Shown: piece by piece, positions 42,015 to 53,869 of the stretch
Layout of the letters: each line of letters begins with the position of its first letter
How positions within the stretch are numbered: position 1 is the stretch's first letter
Assembly: GCA_023634235.1 (NCBI GenBank)
Contig: JAMKCF010000002.1
Location: forward strand, 10,677,091 to 10,741,090
Source: Pisaster brevispinus
Taxonomy: Eukaryota; Echinodermata; Asteroidea; Forcipulatida; Asteriidae
Length of the DNA: 64,000 nt
Reading direction: 5' to 3'
Position numbers and translations under genes: made by a program
The notes under the pieces: model-generated
Seen by the model: only the letters and a program-made list of their open reading frames with translations
What the model was told of the DNA's origin: nothing
Database searches by the model: none

Positions 42015-45000
42015 TTAAATGAGGAATGAGGGGCTTTCTACACACTCAATCTTCAATTGCGTGTCCACATTGTTTGACATCTCTTGCTGTACCTTGCTAA
42101 TAAGTGTCTCATCTTCACTTGATAAGCCACAGCTGGTCAAATATATCTTCTTAACATGCTTGAAATGCTTTAAAGAAGGAGCCCATGATGCAACTGAATG
42201 CCTCAGCTCTTCGTTGCCACTGAGGTCCAAGGTGCCAATGTTCCCTACTGATTTAGCGATGGGCTCAATATCTACGCTCGTCAAAGAACAGTTGCCCAAA
42301 GACATTTTATCCAGTGGGTTCAGTTGTCCTAGGTGAACAGCCCATGATGCTGCATTCCCGCCAAGGGAAGGATTACCAGACAAATCCAGTGTGGCTAGAG
42401 TGGACATGTCACTCAGTGATCCAGCAAGTGGTTCAATGTCTTTACTTTGTAATGCACAACCTGCCAAGTGAAGGCGCTCAAGGTGTTTTAGGTCCTTCAA
42501 GTACTGGGCCCAGATATTTGCCGAGCTACCCAATAGTGGATTACCTGAGAGGTGAATGCTGAAATTGTCCTCTCTGGTTTTCAACCCACTTAAAATATCT
42601 GATAGTTCTGAAGTTGTTAACAAACAAGAACACACACGGAGAACTGTCAATGGAGGCACAGACCCAACTGGATGTATATAGGATAAAAAGGGGTGATTAT
42701 CTATGCATATTTCACAGTGAACAAGATTCTTCATCAAACCAAGTGAAGCAGCAACGTATTTAAGATCCTTGTCTTGGAGGTCACATCCTTTGAATGTAAA
42801 CCATTTCAGCAATGTCAAACTTCGCAGGTTATGACCCCATGACACTACCGAGTGCCCAATACTTTGTGCCTCATCACTCTCCATTAATATATCTAAACTT
42901 GTCAAATAGGGTGTGCTGACAAATGAGGATGCAATGTATTCCATACTGGCAGGAGTTACTTTGCAGTTATCAAGTTTAAATCTTGACAGATTTGTCATTC
43001 CACTCATCACCTCTCCCAAATCCTTACCAAAGCTTTCCAAGTTGCAGCTGGAAATATACAAACCTTCTACTTTGCTAAGTTGGGCAGTTTCTCTGTTTTT
43101 CTTTTTGTCATCAGCATTCACGTTTTTCAGATAGTAAAATAAAGCGTGGAGACCGTCAGTGCTGTATTCTTCAATATACATGTTCATGTACTCTGTAATC
43201 AAATCCACTGAAGGTAGGTCCTTAAACTGGCCTTCAAAGTAGCACAAAACCGATAACTCCTCAATCTCCTTCTCAGGTATCTGAATCTCGTTTCTTTCCC
43301 AGGGGTATGTTTGTATGAGGTTTAACACCTTGTTTGTGCAGGCCTGATTGTCACCACAACAAAAACGTAGAAAGTACTCCAACCCTTGAGGACCGTCTTT
43401 CATGATGTTTCTGACTCGGTCAAGTTTTAAGTTAAACTGTTCTTCATCAGTTCCAAGTAAGCTTTGGAAGAATATGGCGGCAAAGTATTCTTGGAAGGTT
43501 CTGTGGATGAAACTTACAATGTGTTGAGTGTCAAGTCCTTTGATGACCCTCTGGCTGGTGAGGATACCTGCTTTTAATGCAGACCTAAGCGCCTGTTCTT
43601 CAAAGTCACCTTCTTTGAATGAAGGAAACTGATGTGGTGACAGCAGGTCATCTAAAGCCTTCTCTCCGATTGTTATGACGACTTGTGTTGTTTCAACTTG
43701 TGTTGTTTCAACTTGTGTTGTTTCAACTTCTGTTGTTTTCGGATATTTTCTTCGGAATATATACCTCAAGGCCTTTTTGTATAGTCGATACATTGTGTTT
43801 GGGATTGTAAGCTTCTCTCTCCATAGTATACACATTAGGAGCAAGAGCATGGGACTCTTTGCCAAATCAAGAAGGACATGTGAGGATTTAATTTTCTGGA
43901 TGAGTCTCTCTGCTCTATCACCTTCCTCTGCTTCATCAGGCTCCTTAGAGAAAAATCTATGAATGTACTGCTCAATATCCTCTCCATTAAATCCTTCTAC
44001 CAATACACGAACAAAAGGTTTTTCTATCAGAGATTTGCTCACTAGTTTAGGGAAGTGAGAGGGACGAGTTGTTACAACAACAGAACTACCTCTGAGTATC
44101 TTACGACTGAGGATTCGAGAAACATAACCAGATGACTTTGACATCTCTGAGACATTGGCGGTCTTAAATTCATCAAAACCATCAAAGAGGATCAACACTT
44201 TTGCAGGGTTGGTGGTAATGTATGACATCAAATCATCTTTACTTATCGGTTTGTCTTCATCTATGAGCTCACCAAAAATTGCATCAATAAACTCTGAGGA
44301 TTCTATTAAAGCAAGCATCTTCAAGACGAAAACAAGTTTGTACTCCTGGAGTTTCTTACCATTTGCCCAATCATAAGCCATTTTGTCAACAAGGGTTGAC
44401 TTCCCAATACCAGCTACTCCTTCCAGAATTATTCTTTGTATTAAATGCCCTTCATTAGTCTTCTCCAAGAAAAATTCCTCATATGACTTCAACTGTTCTC
44501 TTTTGTGATCGGTATTTTGTAGTTTCAGCTTTGTGTAGATGTCATTGATGGGTTTCCTATCATCCCTAACCCATGGAATTATCTGCTCATGGCTATCAGT
44601 ATATCGATGCCTCAAAATCTCCTCAACCTTATCAGCAGCCTGAAGGGGTCCCTCTGTCACCATAAAGGGAGCAATTTCTCCTGTAAATGAAAACAAAGAA
44701 CATTTTACCAGAAAATTCTCTTCCATAAAAATGCTTAGTTTTTCAGAACAAAACTCGCTGTAACACAGTGAAATGAAGACATTTTTTACTTGTTTTTATG
44801 CCTCCATTTTTTTCATTCAACACAGGTCTTTCAAAGACCTTCATGTTGTCCGACTTGACTCTAAAATCCAAACATGGTACAAACCTTTTGAAACTCTGCC
44901 ACGACCAACATTCTCAAGAGACAGAGCTTTATTAAAATTCTTTTCTACTCAAATATTTAGAAACCAATAGACCCAATTTACTTGACATCATCACACCATA

Positions 45001-48000
45001 AATATTGCTTGCGCCATTTTGGAGTCAGATATCCTGTATGTTACAGTGCAGTGCGCATTTTTGGCAACGCACATGCTGTTAAACGAGCACCATTTCTTTA
45101 CATGCATTTTGACATCCAATAATGGGCAGACAGAAGCCGTGTGTGATGTCAGTGCAAGTGGTCAATAGACTGATCTAGAGAGCCAGGACCATCAAGGACC
45201 TCCAGCTCAGTCAATCCGACAATCTCCTCAGTATTTAAGCAGCCAATTATAAGAAATTGAATGACAGACTTTGCATTGTCAATCACTATTCTATTCGATA
45301 TGATGATATGACAAAATGGTATTCAAGTTTTAAATTGTTCCTACCCCTCATTATACAGTATATTCTGTAGGCCCTATCATATTTACCACATACATGTAAG
45401 ACTTGTAAAAGTAACATAAATATAAACATTTTAAAATGTGAGCCTTTCTTCATTTAAAAAAGGTGACCAAAATCATATAAGATGCAATTTTCATGAAATG
45501 TAAGACTTGTTGCATTCACGCAATAACATGGTATGCGCGTTCCTACATACAGATGATATGTGCATGCATGAGGCACAAAAAAACTAGCACAAAGAAAACA
45601 GTTGATTTGATAGTTCCCTGTACAACAGGTAAACAAGATATCAAACTTTTGTTTAAGCACCTTTTATTTGCAAGTTCACAGAGCCAGGCTTTATATTACA
45701 TGTTAATACACCCTCACGTGACCAGTCTTCGACCAATTAGAGTGCATAAACACTCGGAGGTATTCGTTAATAGGATTTTTACATATTTAGAGCTTTGTCA
45801 GACTCTCGGGCAGTGGACACAACGTCGTGGTTGTTAATGGCCACATTGACCCCTTCAAGAGAACTTGCTAAGTTTTTAAACTGATATTTAGCCAGAGAAC
45901 CACATAAAATACAAACTTACCACTGGAGTCATCTAGAGGTTGATGTGGTTGTGAAACCCTCTTGGATGTCATCTCAGTATTGGAAGCCTCTGATTCAATA
46001 TCATAACCTTGTGGGAGAGTTCAAGACAATCAGTTTAGAAATCGATCAAGTTTATGATGGATCCTTTTTAAAGATTTTGATCTTATTCATATTCCAGACA
46101 GCAATTTCATAAGAAAAGCTGTAAATCAGTTTTTCAAAACCTGGAGGTTGGGGCCTAATTTGTTTATTGATAATTACGAACAAATAAAAAATGTACAAAT
46201 ATCAAAGTAACATTTAAATGATAAACAAACACATTATAAACAAGTTTAAATAGCATTCGCATAAACAAAAATTGTTCAAGTACCTGTTTTACTTATTTTT
46301 AACCAGAGAGCCAATGCAAAAACAAACTTACCACTGGAGTCATCTAGAGGTTGATGTGGTTTTGAAACCCTCTTGGATGTCATCTCAGTATTGGAATCTG
46401 CTGATTCAGTACCATAACCTTGTTGGAGAGTTCAAAACTTAATTTAGAAATCAGTCAAGCTTATGCTGGTCCCTTTTTATAGATTTGGATCTTCTTCATA
46501 CTCCAGACAGCGATTTCATAAAAAAAGCCGTTATGCAAAAGATACTGCTGAGTACACGGAACTCTTAATAACTTGCAGCAGAAATGGAAACCAGTTCTTT
46601 GTTAAGCACCAAGGTGCATTGCTTGGGCTGGATCCCTAGAAATATTTTGGTTAGCAAATAAAATTGTTTGCCAATTTTTCTTTCACAGCTTTAGGAAATG
46701 TGTTACATGAAGGTGCAATCAAATAACAGTATCACTACTTCACTAGCATGTGGCCTCAATCCTCCCATACCCTCTTCTCCTATGTCACTCCACACCAAAT
46801 TGTTTGGACTTGGATAAGATTGGGATGCCTGACCCTGTGATAAGCAATTGTCATTTATGCCTACTGGCCCCAGTCCTTCTGAATCTTTTACTTTGGCAAG
46901 TGGATATAAAAGAAAGGCTAAAGCTAGGGCGGTGGCGGCGGTCAGTCGTAACCGGCATAGACTCCTGACGACCAGCTCTAAGCTCAATTTTACAGCCCAC
47001 CGGCCGGCAAAAAAATATCATCGCAAAGACATAAAGCCATTATGAAAATTTTGTATTTTTATCTGAAAGTACTTATAGTTTCTACCTAGTTTAGTTAATT
47101 TGAAAAGATCAGTCTATCCAGAGCCCCCCCAAAAAACGCATGCGAAAGCCAGAACAGAATGGGTATTATAATGCACTTACTTGTCAAGAAGATGGACTAC
47201 ATGACCCCTGGGAATGTGTTTTTCTATTATTGTTTTTATTTTAATGAGAAATCGCCTCACTCACAAGGCCACTTCAAGGTGAGGGCTAAACTTAACTGAT
47301 TGGGGCTCTCGAAAAGATCAACTGTCACCTGGGGCACGTTACCACCTACTCCTGGGACTGAAACAGGGTTACCCCCTTCACAGTCCCTAAGGTTGTAGGC
47401 AAGGGTATCATCCACTAGGAGCCTGGTTGGCAGAGCAGAGTGCACTACCTTTCCAACTTTTTACAAAGTAATTATGGTTAAGTGCCTTTTAAGTTAAGTG
47501 TCATTACCCTGATTCTAACCTGCACTCTGCTGGTGACAACACCAGAGCTTGGGTCCTATGAACTAAACCGATCGGCTACTAAACCGTGCGTCAATGTGCA
47601 GTTTGTCAGTCACCTTTCAGTGTACAAATAAAGCTTGTTGAGTGAAAAAATTGACCCACCATTGCTACACATTTGACGCACTACCAACATATTTTTTGTC
47701 CCACCACTTCGCTGCTTATGATTCTCGGCACAAACATGAACGCACTGCATGACGATCGATTGTTGTGTGTGGAACTTTAAGGCACGCAGTCTTGAAAAAA
47801 TGTGCATTGAGAGCGATGTGTTTTTGAGTAAGAGATCATTTTGAATGAAATATAACCGGAACGAGTATGAGATTAGACTCCACAGCGCGTCATCCAACCC
47901 TGGAAATTTTTGTTGTATGTTTCCCCACGCCCTCATTTAACTAATTTATGCCGTGACGTATTGGCACCCACTACGCTCAAATTTTAGCCAGCACTCAAAC

Positions 48001-48398
48001 TTGGCTAGCTATAACCCTGTATAAAAGGAGTTGGGACTCCCCCTTGTTTATTTATTTGTTAATTTTCTAGCATGGCCTAATCCATCCCTACATTCCTTAC
48101 CTTTTTCATACAAGAGTTTTTGTGTTTGATCAATTTCTTCAAGTACTGCAACATTGTCAATGAATCTCATAATGTCTTTTAACTTCCCGTATTCACCAAC
48201 TCCTAAGACTCCTCTGACCTCTAACTCACGAAGCATCTCTACCACATTCTTAATTTTCTCAAGTTCTGCATCTTGAAAACCACCAAACTTATCTGCTGTG
48301 ACTGCTAACTTCATGTCCTCCAAAGCGTTAGTGGTTAATTTTTTTTTCAAGTATAGCAACAATTTCATGTGTTCTATTGGTACTTTTTCTTGAGGCAT
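42015..48398 (-). CDS. DED-like/NACHT/LRR receptor (NLR-A)
   Basis: Cytoplasmic NLR-type innate immune receptor. Exons: 48101-48398 (ATG at 48398; in-frame stop 15 bases upstream fixes the start), 46332-46418, 45921-46007, 42015-44680 (stop at 42015). All junctions are phase 1 and splice in frame. Exon 1 is death-effector-like (ALEDMKLAVT, MLRELEVRGVLG, LEEIDQ). The large exon has the NACHT Walker A GVAGIGKST, Walker B LILFDGFDEF, sensor VVVTTRPSHF, the PMLLLLMCILW helix and FIHRTFQEYFAAIFF. Ribonuclease-inhibitor-type leucine-rich repeats follow (LDLSGNPSLGGNAASWAVHL and relatives) to the C-terminus. The linker exons are acidic, Ser/Thr-rich and probably unstructured. Death-fold NLRs are expanded in echinoderms. 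The DED call rests on pattern only; CARD is the main alternative. Confidence 0.88.
43681..43737 (-). repeat. In-frame 15-bp minisatellite in NLR-A
   Basis: The codons for ETTQV repeat three times, after a variant EV-type unit. Bases on the plus strand read TTGTTTCAACTTGTG-like units. Copy B has an unrelated short stretch (QLPPHEESK) in its place, so the repeat grew in copy A after duplication, or was lost in B. Confidence 0.85.
44681..45920. other. NLR-A intron
   Basis: Bases 44681-44990 and 45790-45920 align to copy B. The middle (44990-45790) does not, and shows no recognised transposon ends or coding signal. Confidence 0.4.
45921..46007 (-). CDS. NLR-A linker exon, copy 2
   Basis: 87-nt symmetric phase 1-1 exon (GYDIESEASNTEMTSK then RVSQPHQPLDDSS). 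It joins the NACHT exon at a split Gly codon. It may be skipped or included without changing frame. Confidence 0.85.
46332..46418 (-). CDS. NLR-A linker exon, copy 1
   Basis: 87-nt symmetric phase 1-1 exon encoding GYGTESADSNTEMTSK then RVSKPHQPLDDSS. Acceptor CAACAAG, donor GTAAGT. Near-identical in sequence to the exon at 45921 and to both copy-B exons. Confidence 0.85.
46790..47244. other. NLR-A intron, no feature
   Basis: Between the duplicated stretch and the SINE at 47245 I see no coding exon or clear repeat. A C7 run is near 47125. Confidence 0.3.
47245..47580 (-). mobile_element. SINE, CACTTGTG-core family, tail variant b, long copy
   Basis: The minus strand starts with a tRNA-like head (AGTAGCCGATCGGTTTAGTT; B box GGTTAGAATCAGG), then the diverged core, then the tail also seen at 10905 (GTAGTGCACTCTGCTCTGCC, CTAGTGGATGATACCC). 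It lies inside the NLR-A intron before the DED exon. Confidence 0.75.
48101..48398 (-). CDS. NLR-A exon 1, death-effector-like domain
   Basis: 99 codons plus one base, ending AAAAAG before a GTAAGG donor. The pattern of helices (LLLYLKKKL, ALEDMKLAV, ELEKIKNVVEMLRELEVRG, GEYGKLKDIMRFI, AVLEEID) follows the six-helix DED layout, including the [ED]LxxRGxLxxxxxxxLKxI stretch. An acceptor (TTCTCCACAG) near 48456 shows that the exon begins with 5' UTR, so a non-coding first exon should lie further right. Confidence 0.65.
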
Positions 48399-48787
48399 TT
48401 TGCTCCGGTATCGTCACCCTTTTGCAAAAGTGTAGGAAGTGGCAGACAAGACCCTGTGGAGAAAAACAACATAGGTACTTTTTACATTCAAAGAGAGACT
48501 CAATAGTCAAATTAAATTTTGTGATGCACTAATTTTTCTAAAGATTCTATGAAAGTGGACAAAATATTAAAGGCTCTGATCGCATGTGTTAAAATGGTGT
48601 AACATTCCCTCTGATACCCTTCCAGTATACAATTTTTTAACATCACAAAACATAGCCTTATCCAAGGCTCTTTATGCAAGCACCCCGCTTTGAATTCACC
48701 AGGTAGCATAACAATACTGGAACGGTACTGCAGTACTTGATATACAGTATACCGTGGGGTCGAAGCATGGTTTTTCAACCTCGTGCC

Positions 48788-49082
48788 AAAAAGCGAGGCT
48801 GAAACAGAGCCTTGTTCCCACTGTAAAAAGGTCAGATTGTGGGCGGAGTTGCTTTATGGTAATATTTCCCGAAGGTGTATGCTCATTCGTTGATAAACAC
48901 ACATCATTACATCATAACGAGAGTTTATGATTGGACGATTATCCACCCAGTACAGGAAATGAATATACAATATCCGATTCCAGCATACATATAATTAGCG
49001 CTGAAATCCCTGCGCAATGATAAAGAAAAACGTAAGCTACTGTTTACAGTGGGAACAAGGCTCTGTTTCGGCCTCGTTTTTT
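48788..49082. mobile_element. MITE with about 40-bp terminal inverted repeats
   Basis: AAAAAGCGAGGCTGAAACAG AGCCTTGTTCCCACTGTAAA at 48788-48827 pairs with 49043-49082 with one or two mismatches. 295 bp, no ORF. It lies about 330 bp upstream of the NLR-A coding exon's acceptor. Confidence 0.8.
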
Positions 49083-49269
49083 GCTGTTAAAATCTTTCAA
49101 ATTTAACTTCAGTGACACTTAAAATTTGATTAGACTTACCAGTCCAACCCCCAAAATAAATCAAAACACTTGTTCTTTTTTAGTCTGCTAGGCTGACTGA
49201 GGACTGCAGTTACTAGTAAACTCCTAGCCCTGATATGGCTCTCTTCAGGTATTAAACAGGATTGGTAAT

Positions 49270-49640
49270 GGGGAAAAAACTTCATTACTTAGTTTTAGTC
49301 GGAAAGCTTACTGATTTTAAAGTTCATACTACATGTACGTGTAGAACCATTTTTTCTGTGAAATATTTCCCACTGGTCATATTCGAGAAAACTGTCTCTG
49401 AAACCTAAAAAATATGCAATCAGCTGATTATAGATATTAAGTACCAAATTTAAGGACAATGTGTTAACATGCTGAAAATAGTAAATGGTTTTTAATATTT
49501 TTTCCCAACTCACACAAGGTATTAAAAAGCCAAACTTTTCAGACTTTTGATATTTCATGTATGGTTGATAACACAAAACATGAACACTGCCTGCGACTAT
49601 TTTGTCAGCTGAAACCAATACTGTATAAAATACCTTTAAA
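49270..49640. mobile_element. MITE-like repeat shared with 24230-24565
   Basis: Shares TTTTAGTCGGAAAGC, ACTACATGTACGTGTAGAACC, TTTCTGTGAAATATTTCCC and CACAAAACATGAACACTG with the copy near the M13 5' exon, and ends ATACCTTTAAA. Confidence 0.65.
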
Positions 49641-51500
49641 AAGACAATGAAGACATTTCAGATTAGATGTGAGAGAACTTTAATAAAACCCAGTCACAGT
49701 GCAACGCTCCAGTCTTAGATATCAAACTGGGGTCCAGCACAGGGGTTAAAATGCAGAGAAGAAATCACTAAGCCAACCTGATTATGCTTCACATAGGATC
49801 AGGCATTATATCACAAACCCATAATCAGATTTTGGGTGTCTAGTTAATTAATAGTGTGTGTGTGTGTTGGATCTCTGTTAAAGAGTCACCTCAGAAAGAT
49901 CCATTTCTTGTAAATAACCCAATGGTGTTTAAATGTGAAACACCTTCTACTAGGCACCATCCTTGCACTGGGCCTATGTACAGATTTGAACAGCATTTTT
50001 AGTTAAAGCCAATGTTGTGTACTTACAAACTTAAATGATAAACCAAAGCCCAAGCTGGGGTGTGTACTTGATGGTCGTGTTGACCATCACCATCGGTCAT
50101 GTGATGTCACTCTCCATGATGGCCAACTGTTTGCTTTTTTGATGATCATGTAAAAGCTGTAATGATATTGATAAGTAACAAACAATTTTTAACACCCAAT
50201 TATTAATTATAAATGTCGGAAATCCATGCTTTCATCATGCAAAGTGCACTTAATGCATAGTGCGAAATGCGTACAAAATAAAAAATATACAAGCAGCGCT
50301 GTAACACTACAGTATTGCGTACTGGATTTTCCATAAAAATTATGCTGATAACTTGGTGTGTGTGTATTTTTATAAGGGATAGCAACACTAACTTATATTA
50401 AAATTCCAGCCTCAACACTGACAACAGTCACTGACAGTCAGTCAATGTGGATATTATATTAGAGCACAGCTTCACCTCAACAGACAACACTAACACTATG
50501 GCCTAACGAGGAACACTTGCACTTGCAACCAGTAGTGGTACTTAATTCTATAAAACTATGTAGTATGAGGTTTGTTCTGCTATCGTCTCCATAAACCTCA
50601 TAAATCATGTACAGAAGTCCCATTAAAAACTTTATGCCCTTCTTTAAGTTCTTGTTTATGCACCATTTTCTATATTTTTTGTACTAGTGGATCTTGGCCA
50701 AATTTGGCTCTTTGTGTTCTTTGCACTCACAATGAGCCAAGGGTGGGTCCGGCCGGGAAAATCACTCAGCCCAAAAAAAAAAAAAAATCAAAAGAAAATC
50801 TCACTGTCATTCAGAATCCTTTATAATCGCCATCGCCAAATCGCGTCTCAGATCCAGTTCAAAAAAGTAAACAGTACAGACTAGATTGTAGGTGCCTTAA
50901 GCTTGATAAAGTAACGTATGGGGCAAAAGGTTTGAAATAGAATTTAGTATGTAATTTAACTAATGTTGATGGACTGGCTGGAGGACATCAGCGGAACGAA
51001 CCTCGGTCGACGGTCGGTCTTCTTTGTCTTAAGTTCTGGGAGTAGGAGTCACTGGTGTGGTGGTAGGACTAGCAGACTAGGGCGAGTACTATAGTATAGG
51101 AGTGTCACATCTACATCTATATAATATATATCTCACACGGACTGCACTTAAAAACTACTACTTTTTATACTACGGGTTCGTCCCGCTATCGTTTCCACGT
51201 TCGTGGAGACGATATCACAGACGGAACGCACAGCACCTCCATTGATTTTTTTTATTTTTATTATGAAGCAATAAAATTAAAATACGAACAAAAGTCGAAA
51301 GACTACATGACATGACATTACACATACCTTTCGATTTCTTTATAAAAATAGTAAGACCTTTGTATTGACAAACAGGTCTCAGACCGATCGCCTGTTAGTT
51401 ATGAGAAGAAAACTGTTAATTACCTTTCTTAAAATCTGAGTAGAATCGTTTTGACTGCTTCTGTGAAACACGATACGACTTGATGACAAGGAAGTGCTGC
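49641..51500. other. Spacer upstream of NLR-A with a recurring hairpin motif
   Basis: No supported gene. GGTTTGTTCTGCTATCGTCT at 50569 and GGTTCGTCCCGCTATCGTTT at 51174 are variants of one motif. The second is followed by a palindrome (CCACGTTCGTGG). A short A14 run is at 50775. A non-coding first exon of NLR-A could lie in this stretch, but I cannot place it. Confidence 0.35.
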
Positions 51501-51571
51501 TGTCTGCGGGGAATCCCCAAACCTACAGCAGCCCGCCAATTTTATACCAACCTCGTTCCCAGTGGTGTACG

Positions 51572-51755
51572 ATCTGGCCTTCGCTCGGCCCCAGCGGCCT
51601 ATCCAGGACCGCTGGGATGGGCTAATCAGCTTGCACAGATTCTTGTTCAGGAAGTATGTCATGCTTCGCTCGGCCACAGTGGCCTATCCAGGACCGCTGG
51701 GATGGGCTAATCAGCTTGCACAGATTCTTGTTCAGGAAGTACGTCATGCTTGCAG
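51572..51755. repeat. Tandem duplication, 85-bp unit
   Basis: Two adjacent units share ATCCAGGACCGCTGGGATGG GCTAATCAGCTTGCACAGAT and TTCTTGTTCAGGAAGTA, starting at 51601 and 51686. Neighbouring bases 51550-51570 and 51855-51880 (CTCGTTCCCAG / CTGGGGACGAG) are inverted repeats, so the pair may sit inside a larger foldback element. Confidence 0.75.
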
Positions 51756-51849
51756 TGCTTGCAGTGTGAGTGTGATGCATGATGGGACTGAACATTAACC
51801 AACGAGCATGCTTGATACGTTTGCCCATCCCAGCGCCTTTGGTTTTAAG

Positions 51850-52560
51850 GCAAGGCGCTGGGGACGAGCGAAGATCTGGCCGCGCATTTTTTTTCCCCAG
51901 CGTGCCTTGCTCGCGCAGGGTTGCACCCGCTGATCTCTATGTAAATCAATGAGTGTACCACACTATAAAATAAACTCCCATAGCAACAAATGCTAAATGC
52001 TAGATATTCGAAAACAATCAACAAATATTTAAAGTCTCTCAGCCTCTTGAAAACCAATCAAATATATCTTCAGACATGACTCAACTTCAGATTTCTTTTT
52101 CTAATTTTTGAGAGGTTAGCCGTTCAGAATTGTTGCAATTAGACGAGATCATCCCACCTGTACTAGGCCTACTACTTAATACATGTACCGTGGAGGAAGG
52201 AATGATACTAGCCCCATAAATAGGGCAATCTACTGTAGCTGGTTGCTCTACATGCAACTCAAATGACCTTTTCCACTACAGAGAGACGATCCGTGTAATC
52301 TGGACTGACCTTTACACACTACAACTTTTCAACACCGTTTTGAGTGTTGAGTGTGCGTGGCGCCATCCGCAAACTGTAGTTGTTAAGCGCGTAAAGAAAA
52401 TTCGCTGCGTAAAAAGACTCGCCGCAAAAATCACTACGCGTCACTACGCGCCGCAATTTGCAACGTTGCGTCACGACGCGTCCCGCGCTTCGATTCGTGA
52501 ATAAGACCATGCAGTGTGAAACTGGGGTTGTTTTCATCATCTAAGCGCTTTCGTCAAGTA
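51850..52560. other. Spacer with a CpG-rich patch
   Basis: Bases 52360-52500 are rich in CG (ACTACGCGTCACTACGCGCC, GTCACGACGCGTCCCGCG), unusual for this window. No coding exon. It could be a small CpG promoter or part of a transposon next to the LINE. Confidence 0.3.
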
Positions 52561-52584
52561 CAGCTGACATTGCGCACTCTGTAA

Positions 52585-53869
52585 GTATTCTCCACTGTTC
52601 TCTATCAGCTGCCAAGTACCAGGTATGTCGGTCCTTGATGCTGGTCCGTGGCTTTCAGGTCTTTATTTATTCTGTTCAGCCATGTTGTTCTTTGACCGCC
52701 CCTTGGCAGCTTGTGATGACGTATACACTCCATAAGCGCTTGCTTGGCTGGTGTTTCATCAGGCAGTCTCAGGAGATGGCCTGTCCATCTCAGGCGTCTT
52801 TTGGTGATTATGACACTCCAAGGCTTCTCGTTGGTTTTTTCATAGAGAACTTTATTTGACACCTTTTTGGGCCACTGAAGGCCGAGGATTGAACGCAGGA
52901 GCCTCCTGTGAAAGGCGTCAATTTTCTGTTCTAGTGACTTGGTTAGTGTCCATAATTCACTGTTGTATAGAAATATGGATGCTATGAATGCCCGGAATGT
53001 TTTGAGTTTGGTTGCATGGGAGGTCGACTTGCTGTTGAAAACACTTCGAAATTTGTTGAAAGATACCATCGAAAGTACTTTCCTTCTGGTGATGTCTTCC
53101 TCGGTGTCTAGTAGGGAGCCTAAGTATTTACACTTTTTCCAACTGGTGTTAATTCCGTTTCTGCTGATGTCTTGGCGTTGTTTACCTTTAGGTTTCGCTC
53201 TTTAAGCACCTTAGGTGCCCTCCGTTCTATTTCCCTAAGTGGGTGAGCATTGTTACTTGCCCATGTGATGTCATCAGCATATTGCAGCCCAATCTCAAAG
53301 TATGCTGGTGGACAAATGGCATAGTTGTGGTTTTCGAGTTCCGCAGGTAGGGGTTGGGACTGAGACTGCAGAAGATTAGCAGAGTAGTTATGATCTTGGA
53401 GATTCGGTGGTGCCGCTGGTGTTTGTACATTTAGTTGTCTCAGTGCTTTCGCAAGGTAGATTGTGAAGAGAATGGGACTAAGGCAGTCTCCTTGAGGTAC
53501 GCCAATGTTGGTTTTGAAGGGCTTACCTAAGACTGTACCCACTCTGACTTGTAAGCGGACTTCTCTGAGTACGATTGCCAAAAGATGAAGTTCATCCTGC
53601 TCCAGCATTTCTTTAATGTCTTCAAAAAGAACTACTCTCTTCACGGAGTCAAATGCCTTTGACATTGTCAAGAAGCATAAAGTGAAGTTCGTAGCTATCA
53701 GCTGTGATGGCCTTTTCTGCTAGGATCTTTAAAGTGAAGACTTGTTCTGTGGTGCTTCTACCGTGTCGATAAGCAGCTTGGGAAGCGGGTATATGGTCAT
53801 TCAGTCTGTCAGCGATTCTCCTCGTCAAACATATCGCCAATATTTTGCGGATTATTGTCAGTAAGACAA
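52585..53869 (-). mobile_element. Non-LTR retrotransposon RT fragment
   Basis: The minus strand shows an RT: SQAAYRHGRSTTEQVFTLKI near 53780-53720, then SKAFDSVKR, GVPQGDCLSPILFTIYLAKA and LQYADDITWAS in 53120-53671. A C-terminal part (LWTLTKSLEQKIDAFHRRLL, RRLRWTGHLLRLP) is in another frame at 52605-53069. Frameshifts near 53140 and 53650 make it dead. The C-terminal RLRWxGHLxR pattern differs from the 2A LINE, so it is a different clade. The N-terminal endonuclease is absent. Confidence 0.8.

Noticed and set aside
44681..44726. Start codon at 44726 for the large NLR frame
   Set aside because: Those 15 codons are intron sequence; a clear TTTACAG acceptor at 44681 and the matching phase-1 linker exon show that the exon begins at 44680.
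46703..46987. 94-codon minus-strand frame as an extra NLR exon
   Set aside because: No family match and no conserved frame in the aligned copy-B sequence.
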